A stretch of DNA of 64,000 bases, taken from Sipunculus nudus. Lineage: Eukaryota > Annelida > Sipuncula > Golfingiida > Sipunculidae. The position numbers were made by a program, and so were the translations under genes. Shown one piece after another: positions 34,582 to 47,824 of the stretch. How positions within the stretch are numbered: position 1 is the first letter of the stretch; each line of letters opens with the position of its first letter. The stretch covers positions 8,918,729 to 8,982,728 of the forward strand of contig CM049314.1 in NCBI GenBank assembly GCA_026874595.1. Direction: 5' to 3'. A model generated the notes under the pieces. The model searched no databases and was not told the DNA's origin. It saw only the letters and a list, made by a program, of their open reading frames with translations.

Positions 34582-35973
34582 TAGCCACTTATGTTGATCT
34601 AGCATTTGTGAGTCAAAATGATAGTTTCCACCTCTTCCTTATTCAGTTTAACAACTGAGTCAGAATATAGAATCTTTATTAAAGTTACTTATTTGCATAT
34701 TTAGGGTATTTTAAATATTGCATATTGCAGTATTTGAGGATTTCTAAATTAATGGGCTTGTCTACAATATCTAATGTGCAAATTAATGATCATATGACTG
34801 TAAATTAAGGTAAGCGACAGATAACACTACTGGTGTTTACGCGTTTTCTATTTTTTTAAATAGCTTGTTCCCCTTTGTCTGTATTGTATGCAGATTTCAG
34901 CTAAGTTGGACTACACTAACACCTGAAAAGTTTTAGCTAAACTGTATTACTTTGTTCATTTTACCGAAGTTCATGCTTACTATTTCACTGAGTGAAGGAA
35001 AACCCTATAGATCATTTGTTAATAATGATCACATAGCATAAATATGATGCTTAACAGGGCTCACATTATAAAACAAAACTAAGATGTTCAAACTGAATAT
35101 GCATATTGGTATTGGTAAAATATATTTTGCTAACCCCTCATCAGGTCACTGCTACTTATATGTATGTGCTAAGGACTTTAAAGTAATAATGTGTCAAGTT
35201 CAGCTGAGCATCATGGCCCAGTATTTACTTCTCAAACAGTAATTGCCCAACCTCTTATTAAAAGACGGATAACAGACGACAAAAGAATGATGTTGAACAT
35301 ATATTAACAAGTTTGCTCAGGTGCAATAAAAAAGAAAGGTGTTTATATATATGAAAATGTTCTTAAATAGTTTATTTATATAATTGATCTATACTGATAC
35401 TATACTGTCACAAGTATGTCGATTTTTCTTTATGATCCACATCGGAGGTGCTTAAAATTGCATCTGTGGGGGACTAGCGATGTACTTGTAACCAGGCCCA
35501 AAATATGAAGCTTTAATAGTACCTCGTGATTTAACAGTGATTTGAAGAGCATAAATCCTTGTCACTGCGGAGATATATAAATTAAACGATTTGTCAGTAA
35601 ATAATGATTAATTTTAGATATTTATAAAAGAATGGTTGTTATGTTACTGAAATGGTTCCCTCCTTGTTGAGAAAAAACGTTTGAAGTGTGGCTATGAAGT
35701 GTTTAGTAGATAATTAATTATAATATAGATCGATAATGAATATTGGTTGTTTTGTGACTGAAAGGGATAATTTCATATTATGACAAACATTTGAAGTTGA
35801 TCCACTCACAAATATTTATAATTTATATACAGTTCTTATTACTGCTTCTGTATTAAAGCTATGTTTTGGTGCAATAATCATTGTTACAGCAGCAAAACAA
35901 AAATAAAATTAACTGATTTCACACGATAACGTGTTGTTATTAATTTTGTGTTATGACTGAGTCATAAAACCAG

Positions 35974-35997
35974 GCATTACACGTAATACCTGGACAT
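35974..35997. repeat. 24-bp near-perfect palindrome in copy-B-specific insert
   Basis: ccaggcattaca-cgtaatacctgg is almost identical to its reverse complement. Related half-sites (tgcctga, gtaatgcctg) recur to about 36055. Probably part of an inserted element not found in copy A. Confidence 0.5.
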
Positions 35998-37430
35998 TTT
36001 AATCATTTCACGAAAAATGCCTGAGTGAATCAGTCATTTTGTGTAATGCCTGAAATTTTAATAATTTCACGTGATTCCAAATCATAGTTTGCCAATTACA
36101 TTAACTGTTATAAAGATAACAAAATAAAATAAATGTCTTAGAAATAAATTCGGGTCAATCGACACGACAGTGTTTCACTATAAAAAAATTAATTGTTTAT
36201 GGATCATACCGTTGGCATTAAACTTAAGACATATAAATGAAATCTGTATCATAAAAACTCAAGTAGGAAGCAGCCGACGGAAAGATTACGCCAACCGCTC
36301 GTTATGAAAATGAAATATCTTAAAGTAACTTTCCTTTATCATCACATCTGAAAAAAATAATGGTCGAGTTTATATATGATACAGATGGTAAACCTGATTA
36401 CCATGTCACCTTTAACAGATGATTTGAGGTTCAGTATATTTAATGATTGAGGTAAATGGAACCTTATATGTCTCACGTAAGTTAGTTGTGCGCTTGTATC
36501 CGCCTTCTTCTTTCTTGGTAGTTGCAGGTGATAAGACAATACCGAAATATATGATTTATGCACGTCTGTCATGGTAGCCATAGCAACAGAGGTCAATTGG
36601 ACTACCGCTCTTACAAATACCGTCTGCAAACAAGCATCTTGTTCATTATGGAGTCAAAGGTAATGTACGGAGCATAATGTAAGACAATGATATCTTTCAT
36701 CAAGAGATGTATGCTACGTACTTGATCAGTTCAGCCGGTTTAGGGGCAGTGGAATGTTGCACTATATTTTAAGCTTTGGGCAAGGCAGGAATAATACATG
36801 TTTTACACAGAGACCCGAATGCAAAAGAAACTGCACTGATTTAATATACCACGTACATTGGGCGGAGAATGTGCAAATCTGACTCAGAGTTCTTAATGGG
36901 AAAACAGTTCACCCTATAAATAATGAAACAGAACTTTTATGCACATATCAATTCACAAGCAGTGTCAGCTAACAAAAAATATTGATATATGCAAACTATG
37001 ATTAAATCTAAATGAATAACCTTCCGTGAACGATTGGAATTTTCCATCAACAATTAAGTATTTTATTGGTGTTGTTTGTTGGTATTGGTCATGACTAAAT
37101 ACTAGTGTAAAAAATACAACTATGCCTATATTACATGGGGACAGACATTCATCATATTAAACAATTTAATATGAAGGAACATTGCTTCATATAAGTTCAT
37201 TATTTTAGTAATCACAATAGTCAACAGGGTGAAAGACAAACACGGGTAGTGTAACACAATAAATATGTAAATTTATGGAAAAGACACTATCTGCTGTTTT
37301 CCAGGTTTAATCAATGGCATGAATGAAAAGTAGAAACATTTGAATATGATTAATGCATCTCCACGGCATAAATTGGACATATGTTGATCTAAATATACTA
37401 TGTTGTCATCAAAGGATAAACATTTTTCAG

Positions 37431-37525
37431 GATCGTCACAACAAAATGAGCCAACGTATATGGTTTCTAGAAAATTAACTGTGAAGGTAAAGATAGGTTG
37501 TGTGATACCAAATACGCAGGTTTAA
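37431..37525 (+). CDS. Candidate terminal exon (phase 1) with an EPTYMV motif
   Basis: After acatttttcag the phase-1 frame runs 30 codons: SSQQNEPTYMVSRKLTVK then VKIGCVIPNTQV and a stop. NEPTYMV resembles Tyr motifs of receptor tails (Asn/Pro before Tyr). An alternative donor gtgaag|gtaaag at 37486 would make an internal phase 1-0 exon of 56 nt. It lies between the two homologous blocks of copy B. No partner exon identified. Confidence 0.3.
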
Positions 37526-37922
37526 AAGGATCTTTCTCTAATTAATCAGTTTGTCAATTTCGACTGGCGGGTGATCATGAAACCAGATCCATTTTAACTT
37601 TATATTATAACTTATAAATTTTATATAAACTTACGATATTCTTATATAAACTATAAGCATTGGTCTGGCAATCGGTTAAGAGTTTAAGGTATCTTAAGGT
37701 ATAATTACAACGGCAGTAAAACAAATTAATAAACAGATGACGATATGTCAACACTGATATGGAACCCCAACATTCATTAAATGTTACATGATTGGTAAGG
37801 TGAAACAAGTGACACTTTTCAGTGCGCATGAGTAATTTTACATTAAATATCTCTTGTTGCGGTAGGTCAAAATCAACTATTATACCAGACTTGTTTACTG
37901 AACCCTATATCTTATATTTCAA

Positions 37923-37929
<7 letters not shown>

Positions 37930-37995
<66 letters not shown>
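37930..37995. repeat. (TA)n microsatellite
   Basis: About 33 TA units. Frames over it are IYIYIY artefacts. Confidence 0.95.
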
Positions 37996-37997
<2 letters not shown>

Positions 37998-38098
37998 CCT
38001 GCCCATTCATCCCTATAAATACAGAGACTGTTGGGGATATACATATAAACAGAATTCATCTTGTGATGACATCATACATTGCATATTAAATATGATGT

Positions 38099-38690
38099 TA
38101 TTCTAGGCATTTACAGCTCGCTGTTTTGCTATTACAAGTCCCTTTACTGTGAATAAAGACCGAGTGTTTTCCGGGCTGTAATTATCACTTCATCTGTGTG
38201 CTGTTTCTGCCTGTGCGTGTGCTCATGTAATCAATATCATATGAGCCTAGCTGAAAAAAAGGCAACTGCATATACACGTATCTATACGTGTACAATCTGT
38301 GGTTTTACCCTTTGGGTAAATACACAAGCGTCCTTACTACATAGACTTCGTTTCAATACGGACAACTGACATAATATAAAATTAATGAAATATTTGGCCA
38401 GTTATACTATTCAAAATAGAATACACGTATAATGCACGGACGATGATGTCTAACTCCTGTTGCCTTGCTGTACACACAGGAAGTACATGTTTATATATGC
38501 AAGATGATAAAAATACCTAAGGGCAATGTCCTTTAAACCATTGAACAGGAACATGAAAGCTATCATTTTCATTTCTCCCCAGCATTTATGCAAAAAAACT
38601 GGTGAAGCCGATTCTCACAGAACCTGTTCCTATGTTATGTATTTTATGTGAACGTCTCGTAGAGTAATACGGATGATGTATGAGCGGGTA
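38099..38690. repeat. Segmental duplication, copy B (block 2)
   Basis: The counterpart of 29700-30190; see the shared landmarks there. Confidence 0.8.
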
Positions 38691-38869
38691 ACATATATGG
38701 CCATTTTATATTTCAAAACCTTCCTTTCAAACTCTGATATTAGCCCACTTAATAGGAACGTGAATTTAATATATATACCATTATAAAGAACCCTATATCA
38801 TTTTTAAAACAATGTATATTTCATGAATCTATTATTACTTTAAATGACATTTTTGGGTGCTTTTTCCAG

Positions 38870-38907
38870 GTGGCAATTTGAATACGGACGATACCTTTGA
38901 TTGGTAA
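38870..38907 (+). CDS. Weak candidate terminal exon (phase 1)
   Basis: The acceptor is gggtgctttttccag. Phase 1 reads GNLNTDDTFDW and TAA. The acceptor is good and the peptide hydrophilic, but it has only eleven codons. Confidence 0.18.
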
Positions 38908-39060
38908 CATTTGGTAATTACCACTATTATTGCTGGCTTTCAATAGTAGTAGTGTTTGGGGCGTGCCATACTAGATTCACTAATTGAGCCACAAGAAGAA
39001 AATACACACTCTATTTTGAAATGTTTTCCTCCAGTTCTATGTGACACTATGTTGTTATCA

Positions 39061-39129
39061 TGCCTTTAGCGACTTCGAACTATAAAATCCACACACCCAC
39101 ACCCATATATTACATATGTATATATATAT

Positions 39130-39179
<50 letters not shown>

Positions 39180-39225
39180 TGTTAGCGACATCGAACTATA
39201 AATTCCACACACCAACACTCACACA
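39061..39225. repeat. Direct duplication flanking a (TA)n array
   Basis: ttagcgacttcgaactataa at about 39066 and ttagcgacatcgaactataa at about 39182 are each followed by tccacacacc. A (TA)n array (39115-39178) lies between them. A duplication of about 117 bp with the array inside the first unit. Confidence 0.8.
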
Positions 39226-41370
39226 CACATATATATATAGTAAAGCACAAACATATAAGATATTGTAGCTCCTAAATGATAAATACCTTTTTATTTAATA
39301 TTTTTTATTTATTAAAACATTGTGATAACAGTGATGATTAAATATGTAATCTGGATTTGCAACTTTTTTATGATATATTTTAAAGGCCAGAAGAAAGATT
39401 AAAATATGTGAGAGAAACATGAAATGAGCATTTTGAAGTCAGACAGTATAAAGCTAAAAAAAAGTTGGACCTGAACACTTAATTATTGCTACAGTCGAGG
39501 GAGGTTCTTATAATATCTCTTTGTAACCATAATAAAGGGCACTGTGATCTGTTCTTGAGCTGTGAGAAGAATGCCATATGAGTACCTTAAAAATCAAACA
39601 GGCGCAATGCAATAAGTTTGCACTATACCTTATTACTTTGCATCCAAGGACATCCTGGTGAAGTCATGGAAACCAGAAATTAGTTCAGTGTGACCTATAT
39701 TCCGCAAGCTCTGGGAACTGTCAAGTTTTTTACTATTGAACGGTTTAGCTGTGTTTATGGTTGCTTTAAACATAATAAACATTAGATAATAAAATGGAAA
39801 CAAGATGTCACATATTTAAATCTGTGAGAAAATAAACAACTAAGCCAAACCATTTCTAGAGAAATCTAAAAAAAATGTTTAATTTCGTAACAAAATTTAG
39901 AAATATTTAATAAATGTTTCAATTGCCATTTTGTCAAATACAATTAAGTGTTGAGGTCCATGGGCCACTAGTTATTTTAGAGGCTTTCTGTTTTGATTAT
40001 AGACAAAAAAAAAATAAACAGTTGAGTAAAATATTTTTTTTTGTTAAAAATATATATCACAGGTTGCTATTATAATGACCTGAACAGTTGATTTATTTTA
40101 ACGGCATCGGTAAATGTACCCTGTGTATTGTAAAACTCGAATTGATTTTTATCAGGTGGATTCGATCATGCTACTTTCCAATTAGCATATAATCGATTTA
40201 AAAAAATGGAGGATGTAAATAATACTACTTTTATCTGTGTTTATCTTTTTAGTGCCAAAACCTGCTTTAAGGTAGCCTGGGAATGTCACAGGCACTTTCT
40301 TTTACTTGTCCGTTCCATACAATGACAACTTTAATATCAGATAACTTACCTGTGTTCTCTCTAGATCATGAAATGTATTGGAAATATTATAAAATTTACA
40401 CTTTTTGTTGGTTTGATTCCAAGCAAATATTGTGATAATCCATAAAATATAAATACTTGAAAATAAGTTTTGGTTTTGCATTTGAATAGATAAAGGCCTT
40501 GCTTTCTTTAGTTAACGTATTGTCATATCATATCTAAAAGCAGAAATGCCTCAGAAAATATTGAATCTTTAAAGATTAAAAGATAAAATGGCTATTTTGA
40601 CTAAAAACAAAATGTTACGTCACGGGTAGCACGTGCACACTGATTTCATCTGGTGTATGTGCACACGCTGATATAGTTTATTTTCTAATGGACAAAAACA
40701 GTCACGCAAGGGCAGATAAATAATTGATTTATAGGGGTTGTCATGGTAGCCATAGAAACATACATGCTCCACCCATTGCAATCAATATGCTCCGCCCAAA
40801 GAAGCACGACGGTTCTGAATTAATGATTCATATGTATCTTTCGTGGTAGCCATAGTAAAATGCATAGTTTGAGGTTAACATGCTCCGCCCAAAGTCTCCG
40901 GATAGGGCAATACCGCATCGTGGCTAAGGCCGTGTGCATTAGTGAGCCTGGTCGACATATTTTTAGTAAACATTGCCAATGAGTTCTTTAAACACATTGT
41001 ATATGAGGTATAAAGTATGACAACGTCCCATTTACACACTGATATCTCCAGATAGCAGGATTAATTAATTTATCCTGTCTTGTACGAAGATATGTACAGA
41101 CTGGACAGTTTAAAGGTTCTGCTGAATAATTTAATCTAATGATCATGAATGAAACCGCTTGCTCATAAACCTACTGAAGTTGTATAGAGGGTTCAATAAT
41201 CCTCGTATATAACAATATCTGTGGATATGTTCGAAACTCAGTCGGTTGAATACCATTAATATATGGACGCGGAAAATAAGTTGAGAGACTTATCGCCAAT
41301 TTGCCTGAAAAATAGTACATATTACAAATTTGGGCTTCACATGTCGACTGTTCCATTCATTTTTTTTCAG

Positions 41371-41444
41371 AAACCATTATTACACAAAGGACTGAACATG
41401 AGGTTTTCAATAATGCGAGCTTTACTCTCCCCCTTCGTATGTGA
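41371..41444 (+). CDS. Weak candidate terminal exon (phase 1)
   Basis: A very strong acceptor (cattcattttttttcag) precedes a phase-1 frame TIITQRTEHEVFNNAS then FTLPLRM and TGA. No upstream partner found. An ATG-initiated frame over the same DNA (41263-41457) is an alternative. Confidence 0.22.
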
Positions 41445-42151
41445 ACTCGACCAGTGATATTGTCGAAAGCTCGATTATTCTGGATGGGTTTTCGTGATGT
41501 TGGTTAATATTTTTTTTAATTAGTTATCAAACTTTTCAATTGTAATCAAACATACTATTTTGCACTTTATCGTCAGGATACTCTTTTTTGTATGTTACTG
41601 TGTTGTTTAAATGTTTAAATGTTTTATGAACTAGGCCACGTGTAAAATCATGGCTGCCTTGTGGACATCTTGTGTACATCTAATTCTCCGGCCTAAATGG
41701 CAGGCATTGTAATGCAGTCTACGTGAACATAATTCATGCTTTAGTCGGTATTTATACATTAAATGTAAAATCTTTTGCAAATATTGCGTAACTATGTCGT
41801 TCGGGATAGTATGCATATAATCGTTGGGTGTACATATCATAGTACATAAGAAACAGTCAATTCTGGTTAAAATGCATTACTCTATTCATTTTCGAACCTT
41901 TTATATTTTTTTGTACTGGGTTGAACTTTTTCCTATATGTATGTATTCTGTATACGATTAAAATGATTTATTTTGTTGAAACGAAAGGAATTTTCATTTT
42001 AATTTAGAAATTATTTATGACAAAATGAATATTGACGTTTTCTTCAATTACTTATAAATTACTTATAAACTAATATTAAAATACATATAATACGCTAGAC
42101 AAATACATGCCATCTATTTTAATATTATTTTATTTATTTGTATATTTTTAG

Positions 42152-42309
42152 AGCAAGAATATCCATTAGATAAACAGGGAAGGCTACGAAGTTGTACGAG
42201 AAACTCTCGGATCAATAAGGTTATTTGTAAAACGCCATGCAATAGGCCAAATACAATAATAAGCAATAGTTCAGAATCGCAGTTAACTATTATTATTACT
42301 ATTACATAA
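42152..42309 (+). CDS. Candidate terminal exon (phase 1, 51 codons)
   Basis: After tttgtatatttttag the phase-1 frame stays open for 51 codons to TAA: QEYPLDKQGRLRSCTRNSR, then a Cys-containing stretch VICKTPCNRPN, then a low-complexity ILE/THR end. It is longer than expected by chance for one acceptor in DNA of this composition, but many acceptors were inspected. No family recognised. Confidence 0.25.
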
Positions 42310-42598
42310 CGTCGGAACCTTCGATGCACCAATTTATACATAACAGATTAGCACCTATGTTTCACCCTTGTAAATTTTGACCAAGGACGTATCTTGCAGA
42401 GTTGCATTTATTTGATTCACATTTAATTGCACCAATCTTGAAAAGACGGTATTTGTCTTATAAATGCAATGCTAATGAAGGGCATTTTCATTTACATTCC
42501 TACTAGAATAAATGTCACACATTTGCATGTGCATTTATTATACGAGTCAACGTCTAATGTAAATTATTTTTTATAGAAACAATAGTGAATTCCTTGAG

Positions 42599-42623
42599 AC
42601 TCTCTCTCTCTCTCTCTCTCTCT
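42599..42623. repeat. (CT)n microsatellite
   Basis: About 12 CT units. Confidence 0.95.
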
Positions 42624-43609
42624 GATAAAATTGCCCCATCATGAGTGAACTAAGTCAGTTCTGATAACATTTGTAAATCTAGGGTTATCATGGAAATATG
42701 ACAAAGAAGTACATAGGAAACAGGCTGGGAATAAAATAGTACATGTAGGCCTAGAGGACCAAACAGGTCCTGACAAATTATTTAAAATCTTTACATGGCC
42801 AGTATTCAGTATTTTCATAATTTGAAGATATATCAAAGAGTTTAGACACACATATAAGTTAAGATTATTGCGCATCTGAAACAGTGTCAACCTTAAATTG
42901 CACCTTAAAAAATGTCCAGATATATCTTGTTTGTTAAAAGCATTTACAGCATGAAGTTTATGCAGGACTCACAAGTGTAAAACATCTGGCACAGGTACAT
43001 ACATTAGGGGGGGGGGGGGATATTATTTTGAGGCATTTGTACTTCAGACAGATTCGTAAGTAACAAATCATACTTTAATCTAACAGTTATCACCAAACCC
43101 TCTGACAAGGACACTTGCTAATAATGCACTTTCACCCACATGTATCACATATATGCAGATAAATCGAAACTATCTGTCAATAAATTATAGTTAAATAAAG
43201 AGCTTGTGTGACCTTATTTTAGAGAAAATTAGTTAAAAATGCAATGTTTAAGGAATATTCAAATAAAAGCTTCCAAGAAAAAAAAGAAAAAAAAAAAGAA
43301 AAAGGAATAGAGCAAAGGAGTAATTATCAAAGATAGACTTCCATATCAGGACGCTTATTGCATATGCAACAGGCGATCTTATGTTGAGGCTGCCAAAACT
43401 TGTCTGGACAAGATGGCGCATATCAAAGATGGTATGTTCTGCATGTGTAGTATTGCTCAAATATTTAATTTCAATCACCTCTTTTATATCTAAGTAAGCT
43501 ATTGCGTGGATGGTAGTTTGCACGAATGATTGCGTGCGTGGAGCAGAAAGATATTTGTGATTTGAGTACTGGATATCCCTTTCCTCAATGCATCTAGAAA
43601 CGCCAGACA

Positions 43610-43690
43610 TCCTCAAGCCAGGTGACCCAGCTGGTGATCAGGCTCCAATATATGACCTAGTTCGTGTTCGAATCCCCCTCCCCACGACCA
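43610..43690 (+). other. tRNA-like block (possible SINE head)
   Basis: A box-A-like tgacccagctgg (43623-43634) and a box-B-like tgttcgaatcc (43665-43675) are 30 bp apart, as in tRNA-derived SINE promoters. No acceptor stem or full cloverleaf could be drawn, so it is not called a tRNA gene. Confidence 0.35.
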
Positions 43691-46526
43691 CATGTATAAC
43701 CATATTTCTCGTCAGGTTCGATATTTACGTTACTTATATAACATCGAGCAATACTAATATTAATTCCTTTTTCAAATATTTTCACGTTAACCAGATGCAT
43801 TACTAGAGATTCCAAAGCAACCCTGAAAAGAACATTACATTCTACATTCTTAACGGTTTTATTATTTTTAGAATTTTATTGGCTTGAATTATATTTGCAG
43901 TTTCCGGAATGCTCACGAAAATTAAGAGATAGGTCAAAGCTCATGGCAGATCTATCAGATTTGACAGTGTGAGTAATTTGCGAAATACCAGGCGGTGATA
44001 TGAGTACCATATCTAGTCTGTTGTTTACACTCTGCTCATTCACTTCATTATTTTATCTTATTTTTAAATATACTGCCTAATTGCAAAACTATTATTCGTA
44101 ATTGATCTTTGATGTACACTCAGAATGAAACAACTGCATTATTGAATTACTATTTATGAGAAAAGTTCAAGTTTTGATCACTTAATGCACACAAGGTATT
44201 GGATTCCTTTGTATATTGAATATTATTCACAATTAATACAAAAACAATAAAATATAATGCAAAATCATATATAAAAGCTGCTTAGTATGTAAAACAAAAA
44301 ATAATTTAATCACAAATTGAAAAATGATCTTTTTTATATTGCGTAAAAAAAATACCTTTATCATATTCTTCATCTGGAATTTTGAAGATGGTCACATAGC
44401 ATTCTTTCTCAATAATTATAATAATACTTTTTATTCGTACAAGTCAAAGGGTTGTACAATACGTGTTGTGGTTCAAAATCCAACATTCAGTGTAGTACAA
44501 AATATATTATGCAAAATACACAAAGTTCTGTGGGAAAAAAATGTCATTGAGGCGATTGACATTTTTGTTTTAAAAATTCTTAAAATTAAAATATGTATCA
44601 TTGAAAAGATAAATAAAATATATATGGAATATTTTCGCCCATGGAGACAGGAAATCTATGGTGTAATTCATTATTATCTCTCCAGAAGTGTATAGTCTAC
44701 CTCATTCCACAATAATACACAGCACTCAATGTGTGTAGACCGCATTAAATATATAATCATCTCTTTAAATAGCGTCACATTTTGATATCAGACCAAGGGT
44801 TTCTTTTAAATCGAGAACAAGAACCTATTCAAGGTATTTTATTACACCATAGGCAAATCAGTTAAAGATTTCTCAGGTATAAATGATATTTTAATATTTA
44901 ATATTTCATTTTACGAATGAAGAAGATAAATCGATGAAATCGATTTTAATCTGTATTGATGAACAGATGTTTTCTAACTGAATTATATTCCATATAAACC
45001 AAAAGTTAAAACGTTAATTTTTGAGTCCGTGCTCTGTTATCTAACATGTGCTTATTTGTTTCATTTTTTGTTTATTTTTATTTTAAACATGTTTTACACG
45101 GTTGGTCTAATCAAACGGTTATCTGATTAATGTTTTATATATGGCCCTGATCTAAGTTCACTATAATCAATTATATGTAAAAAAAAAGCTGTTTCTAGTT
45201 ATCCTCTAGTTTAGGCCCCGGCTCTTCAAACTGCCCTCGGGTAGTGACAAGTTCTTGTCTCACGGCACTACACAACAGTGAGAGAGCAGCTACCTGAATA
45301 AGCAGGTTTAAGATCCTATGGTTGGTTAAGTCTGGTTCCTATAGCTACTGTAAAGTTTTAGATCATAATAATTGTATCTTAGAGGCTATCATAGCAAAAA
45401 GCCGTAACTGGAGTATATATATTACAAAATCGAAACATTTGGCATATTGAAGAATGAAGCATGTACTATGTTGACGGAACAAAAACACATTTCTTTGTTT
45501 GAATAAAAGCGGAAGCGTATAAACAGGCAGGGCATGTGTGGAAACAGTCAATGTTTTGAGCGTGCACAGTTTGCCGATGAGTAGAGTGTTTCCGGTAGGG
45601 GATATTGTGTTGTTCCAAACCGGAATCCCGTGCATATTAATGAGATAAAGCTGGGAAAATGGCCGACCTAAGTAGGTGTGATATTAGTGGCATTTTTCCT
45701 TTTTTTTCCTGTCAGTTTGGTATTGGTCTAAGGAGTCGGACGATTTAAAGAACAACATGCAACATGTCGGAAAATCACAGTTGTGATTGAAATATCGCAT
45801 GTCAGCTATTTTCCCATGCCGCATATATCTATTAAAATCAAGGCACCTCGTGCTTAGGATTGCTGTTAACCTGTAGGCAATAATACACTTTTCAGTATAT
45901 TTTGCTTTTAGTATATATTTTTGCTTCTCAGAACCTAAAACCTGTTTTAGACCAGGGTACTACATAAATACATACGTACGTTGGTGCTTTATTTGAAAGA
46001 TCCATCTAAAACACAATAACTTCAATTAAAACCACTGAATAAAATCTAGCTTCTAGTTTATCCCTCCGAAGCGTGAGGGAGGGTAATTCTTAAATGTTTG
46101 GTTTAATAAAAGGGGGTTACATGAGATAACATGCCACTGTGTTGACATTCCAGGATATCATTACTCCTTCAGCCTAAGAAGATGGTATTCCACAGTATTT
46201 AGTATGTCCTTTGTGTATAGTTAACCATGTATATGTGTGTGAATAAATAAATATCCATAAGTATGTCTCTTGTAACAATGTGTACATATTAAAAGATTAA
46301 GAATATATAAGATTATAATCATAAACACGGTCAAAACATGTCGCCTCTCATGGATGCCTTGTAATACCTGTTTTGTTCATTTTCAGTTCAAATTATCTTT
46401 ATTTATTTTTTGTAATAGTAATTCTAGACTGATAATAGACTGCTGTTTATTACCACCCTAAAGAGTCAAAGGCGTATGTCAGTTTCACTTAATTTACATC
46501 ATCATGCTTATTTAATAAAAATGGTA

Positions 46527-46552
46527 TTATTATTATTATTATTATTATTATT
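46527..46552. repeat. (ATT)n microsatellite
   Basis: About nine ATT units. Confidence 0.9.
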
Positions 46553-47824
46553 TAGTACATGTTCAAACCGCGTGGACTCGACATGAAGAAACCAATGTAA
46601 CTTCTTTTAATTCTTAAATTGCGTTATGAACCAAGGCATATTTCACATACAGTTAGCTGTTTTCCCTTGTATAAAGAGCGACCGTATTGGTGTTATCCTA
46701 ATCATTAAGATTTGGTCGGTAATATGCAGGGCTTAGGCTTAAGGTTTTTCAGGGATTATCATTTATATGGGCTCCTCTCACAAATAAAGCACTGTTCAGT
46801 CTGAAATAGGTTATTACATTTGGGAAAATTCCTTGTTATTATTATTTTTGTGAAGTATTATAAATTATTATAACAGGTTACACCATGTTAATTCTGTTTA
46901 AAAATTCAGTCAAAGCTATAGACGTTTCCATACGCAATTTTAGTTCACCATATCTAGCGCGTTCAGGAATGAGCTTTAATAACATTATTCTTATTCCGCT
47001 TTTGATATTTCTCAGACTGTTCCAACAATAATTATTTTAGATTATAATTTGAGTTATTTTCATTGCATCTGAAGAAAAAAGTATTATATGCTGTTTGGAC
47101 ATATATTTATTGATTGTTTTTGAGAACACTCATAAATATAGTAGTGCAATAATATCAGAGGCAGAACAAGTTTCTTTTACCTTGTATGCAATTTGGGAAG
47201 GCTAGCCTCCCTACCCTCTCCATATACCTTTATTCAAATTAAGGATCGCGATTTAATTATAGGTAATATAAAAATCCGATATTAACATTTCATCAAAGCC
47301 TGAATATGAAATCCTTATATATAAGTCGCCACATAGGGGCATTTTGCCCGACGTATGCCCATATCAACATCATCTGGTATCAATTATTATCATAGAACCA
47401 TTACCCAGTCTAGGGGATACAGATTAAGAATAAACCTGATTTTAAATTTGTTGTAGATGAAATGGTTTGAGTAAAGAGGAAAATATAGCTTCATTGGTTT
47501 TGCTAAATAAATCTCAGCATTGATTCAAATGTGTAAAACACGTTTATGTTCTTTTATAATATAAATACAAAACTAATATTAACACATTTCATGATAAAAA
47601 TAATCATGAAAATTAACATACATTTTATCTCGATTATGGTCAAATATCGTGAAGAACCAATTAGCCTTTGAGTTTCCTGTCATGCCCATTTTTGTCTATT
47701 GTGTAATTCTTAAACAACTTGTAAAATTTAGCCCCAAGTACTACCTCTTCTAAATTAACGACCATGTAAAATTTAAGCCTTCATCGTGTCATGCATTGAC
47801 TGATATCATACTATCTACAGTAAG

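Larger units (their letters stand above)
32415..37160. repeat. Segmental duplication, copy B (block 1)
   Basis: The counterpart of 19960-25340 in direct orientation. It differs by large indels: the deletion around 33210, two (TA)n arrays plus a hairpin element at 34149-34581, and about 430 bp of extra sequence with a palindrome around 35350-36180. Confidence 0.8.
38700..47824. other. Mostly non-coding stretch
   Basis: No confident exon. It contains the short repeats listed separately, a roughly 108-bp tandem pair at 40745-40900 sharing tggtagccatag and atgctccgcccaaag, a tRNA-like block at 43.6 kb and weak terminal-exon candidates (38870-38907, 41371-41444, 42152-42309). Two frames of about 122 codons (43248-43616 minus, 44324-44695 plus) match nothing I recognise and are compatible with chance. 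Confidence 0.5.

Noticed and set aside
36342-36629. 95-codon minus-strand frame in copy B
   Set aside because: Not preserved in the homologous part of copy A and no motif; likely chance.
43248-43616. 122-codon minus-strand frame
   Set aside because: Length is borderline for chance in 64 kb of AT-rich DNA. The C-terminal part is a homopolymer-derived LFLFFFLFF run, and no motif is recognised.
44324-44695. 123-codon plus-strand frame
   Set aside because: Ile/Lys/Asn/Phe-rich as expected from AT-rich DNA; no recognised domain or splice context.
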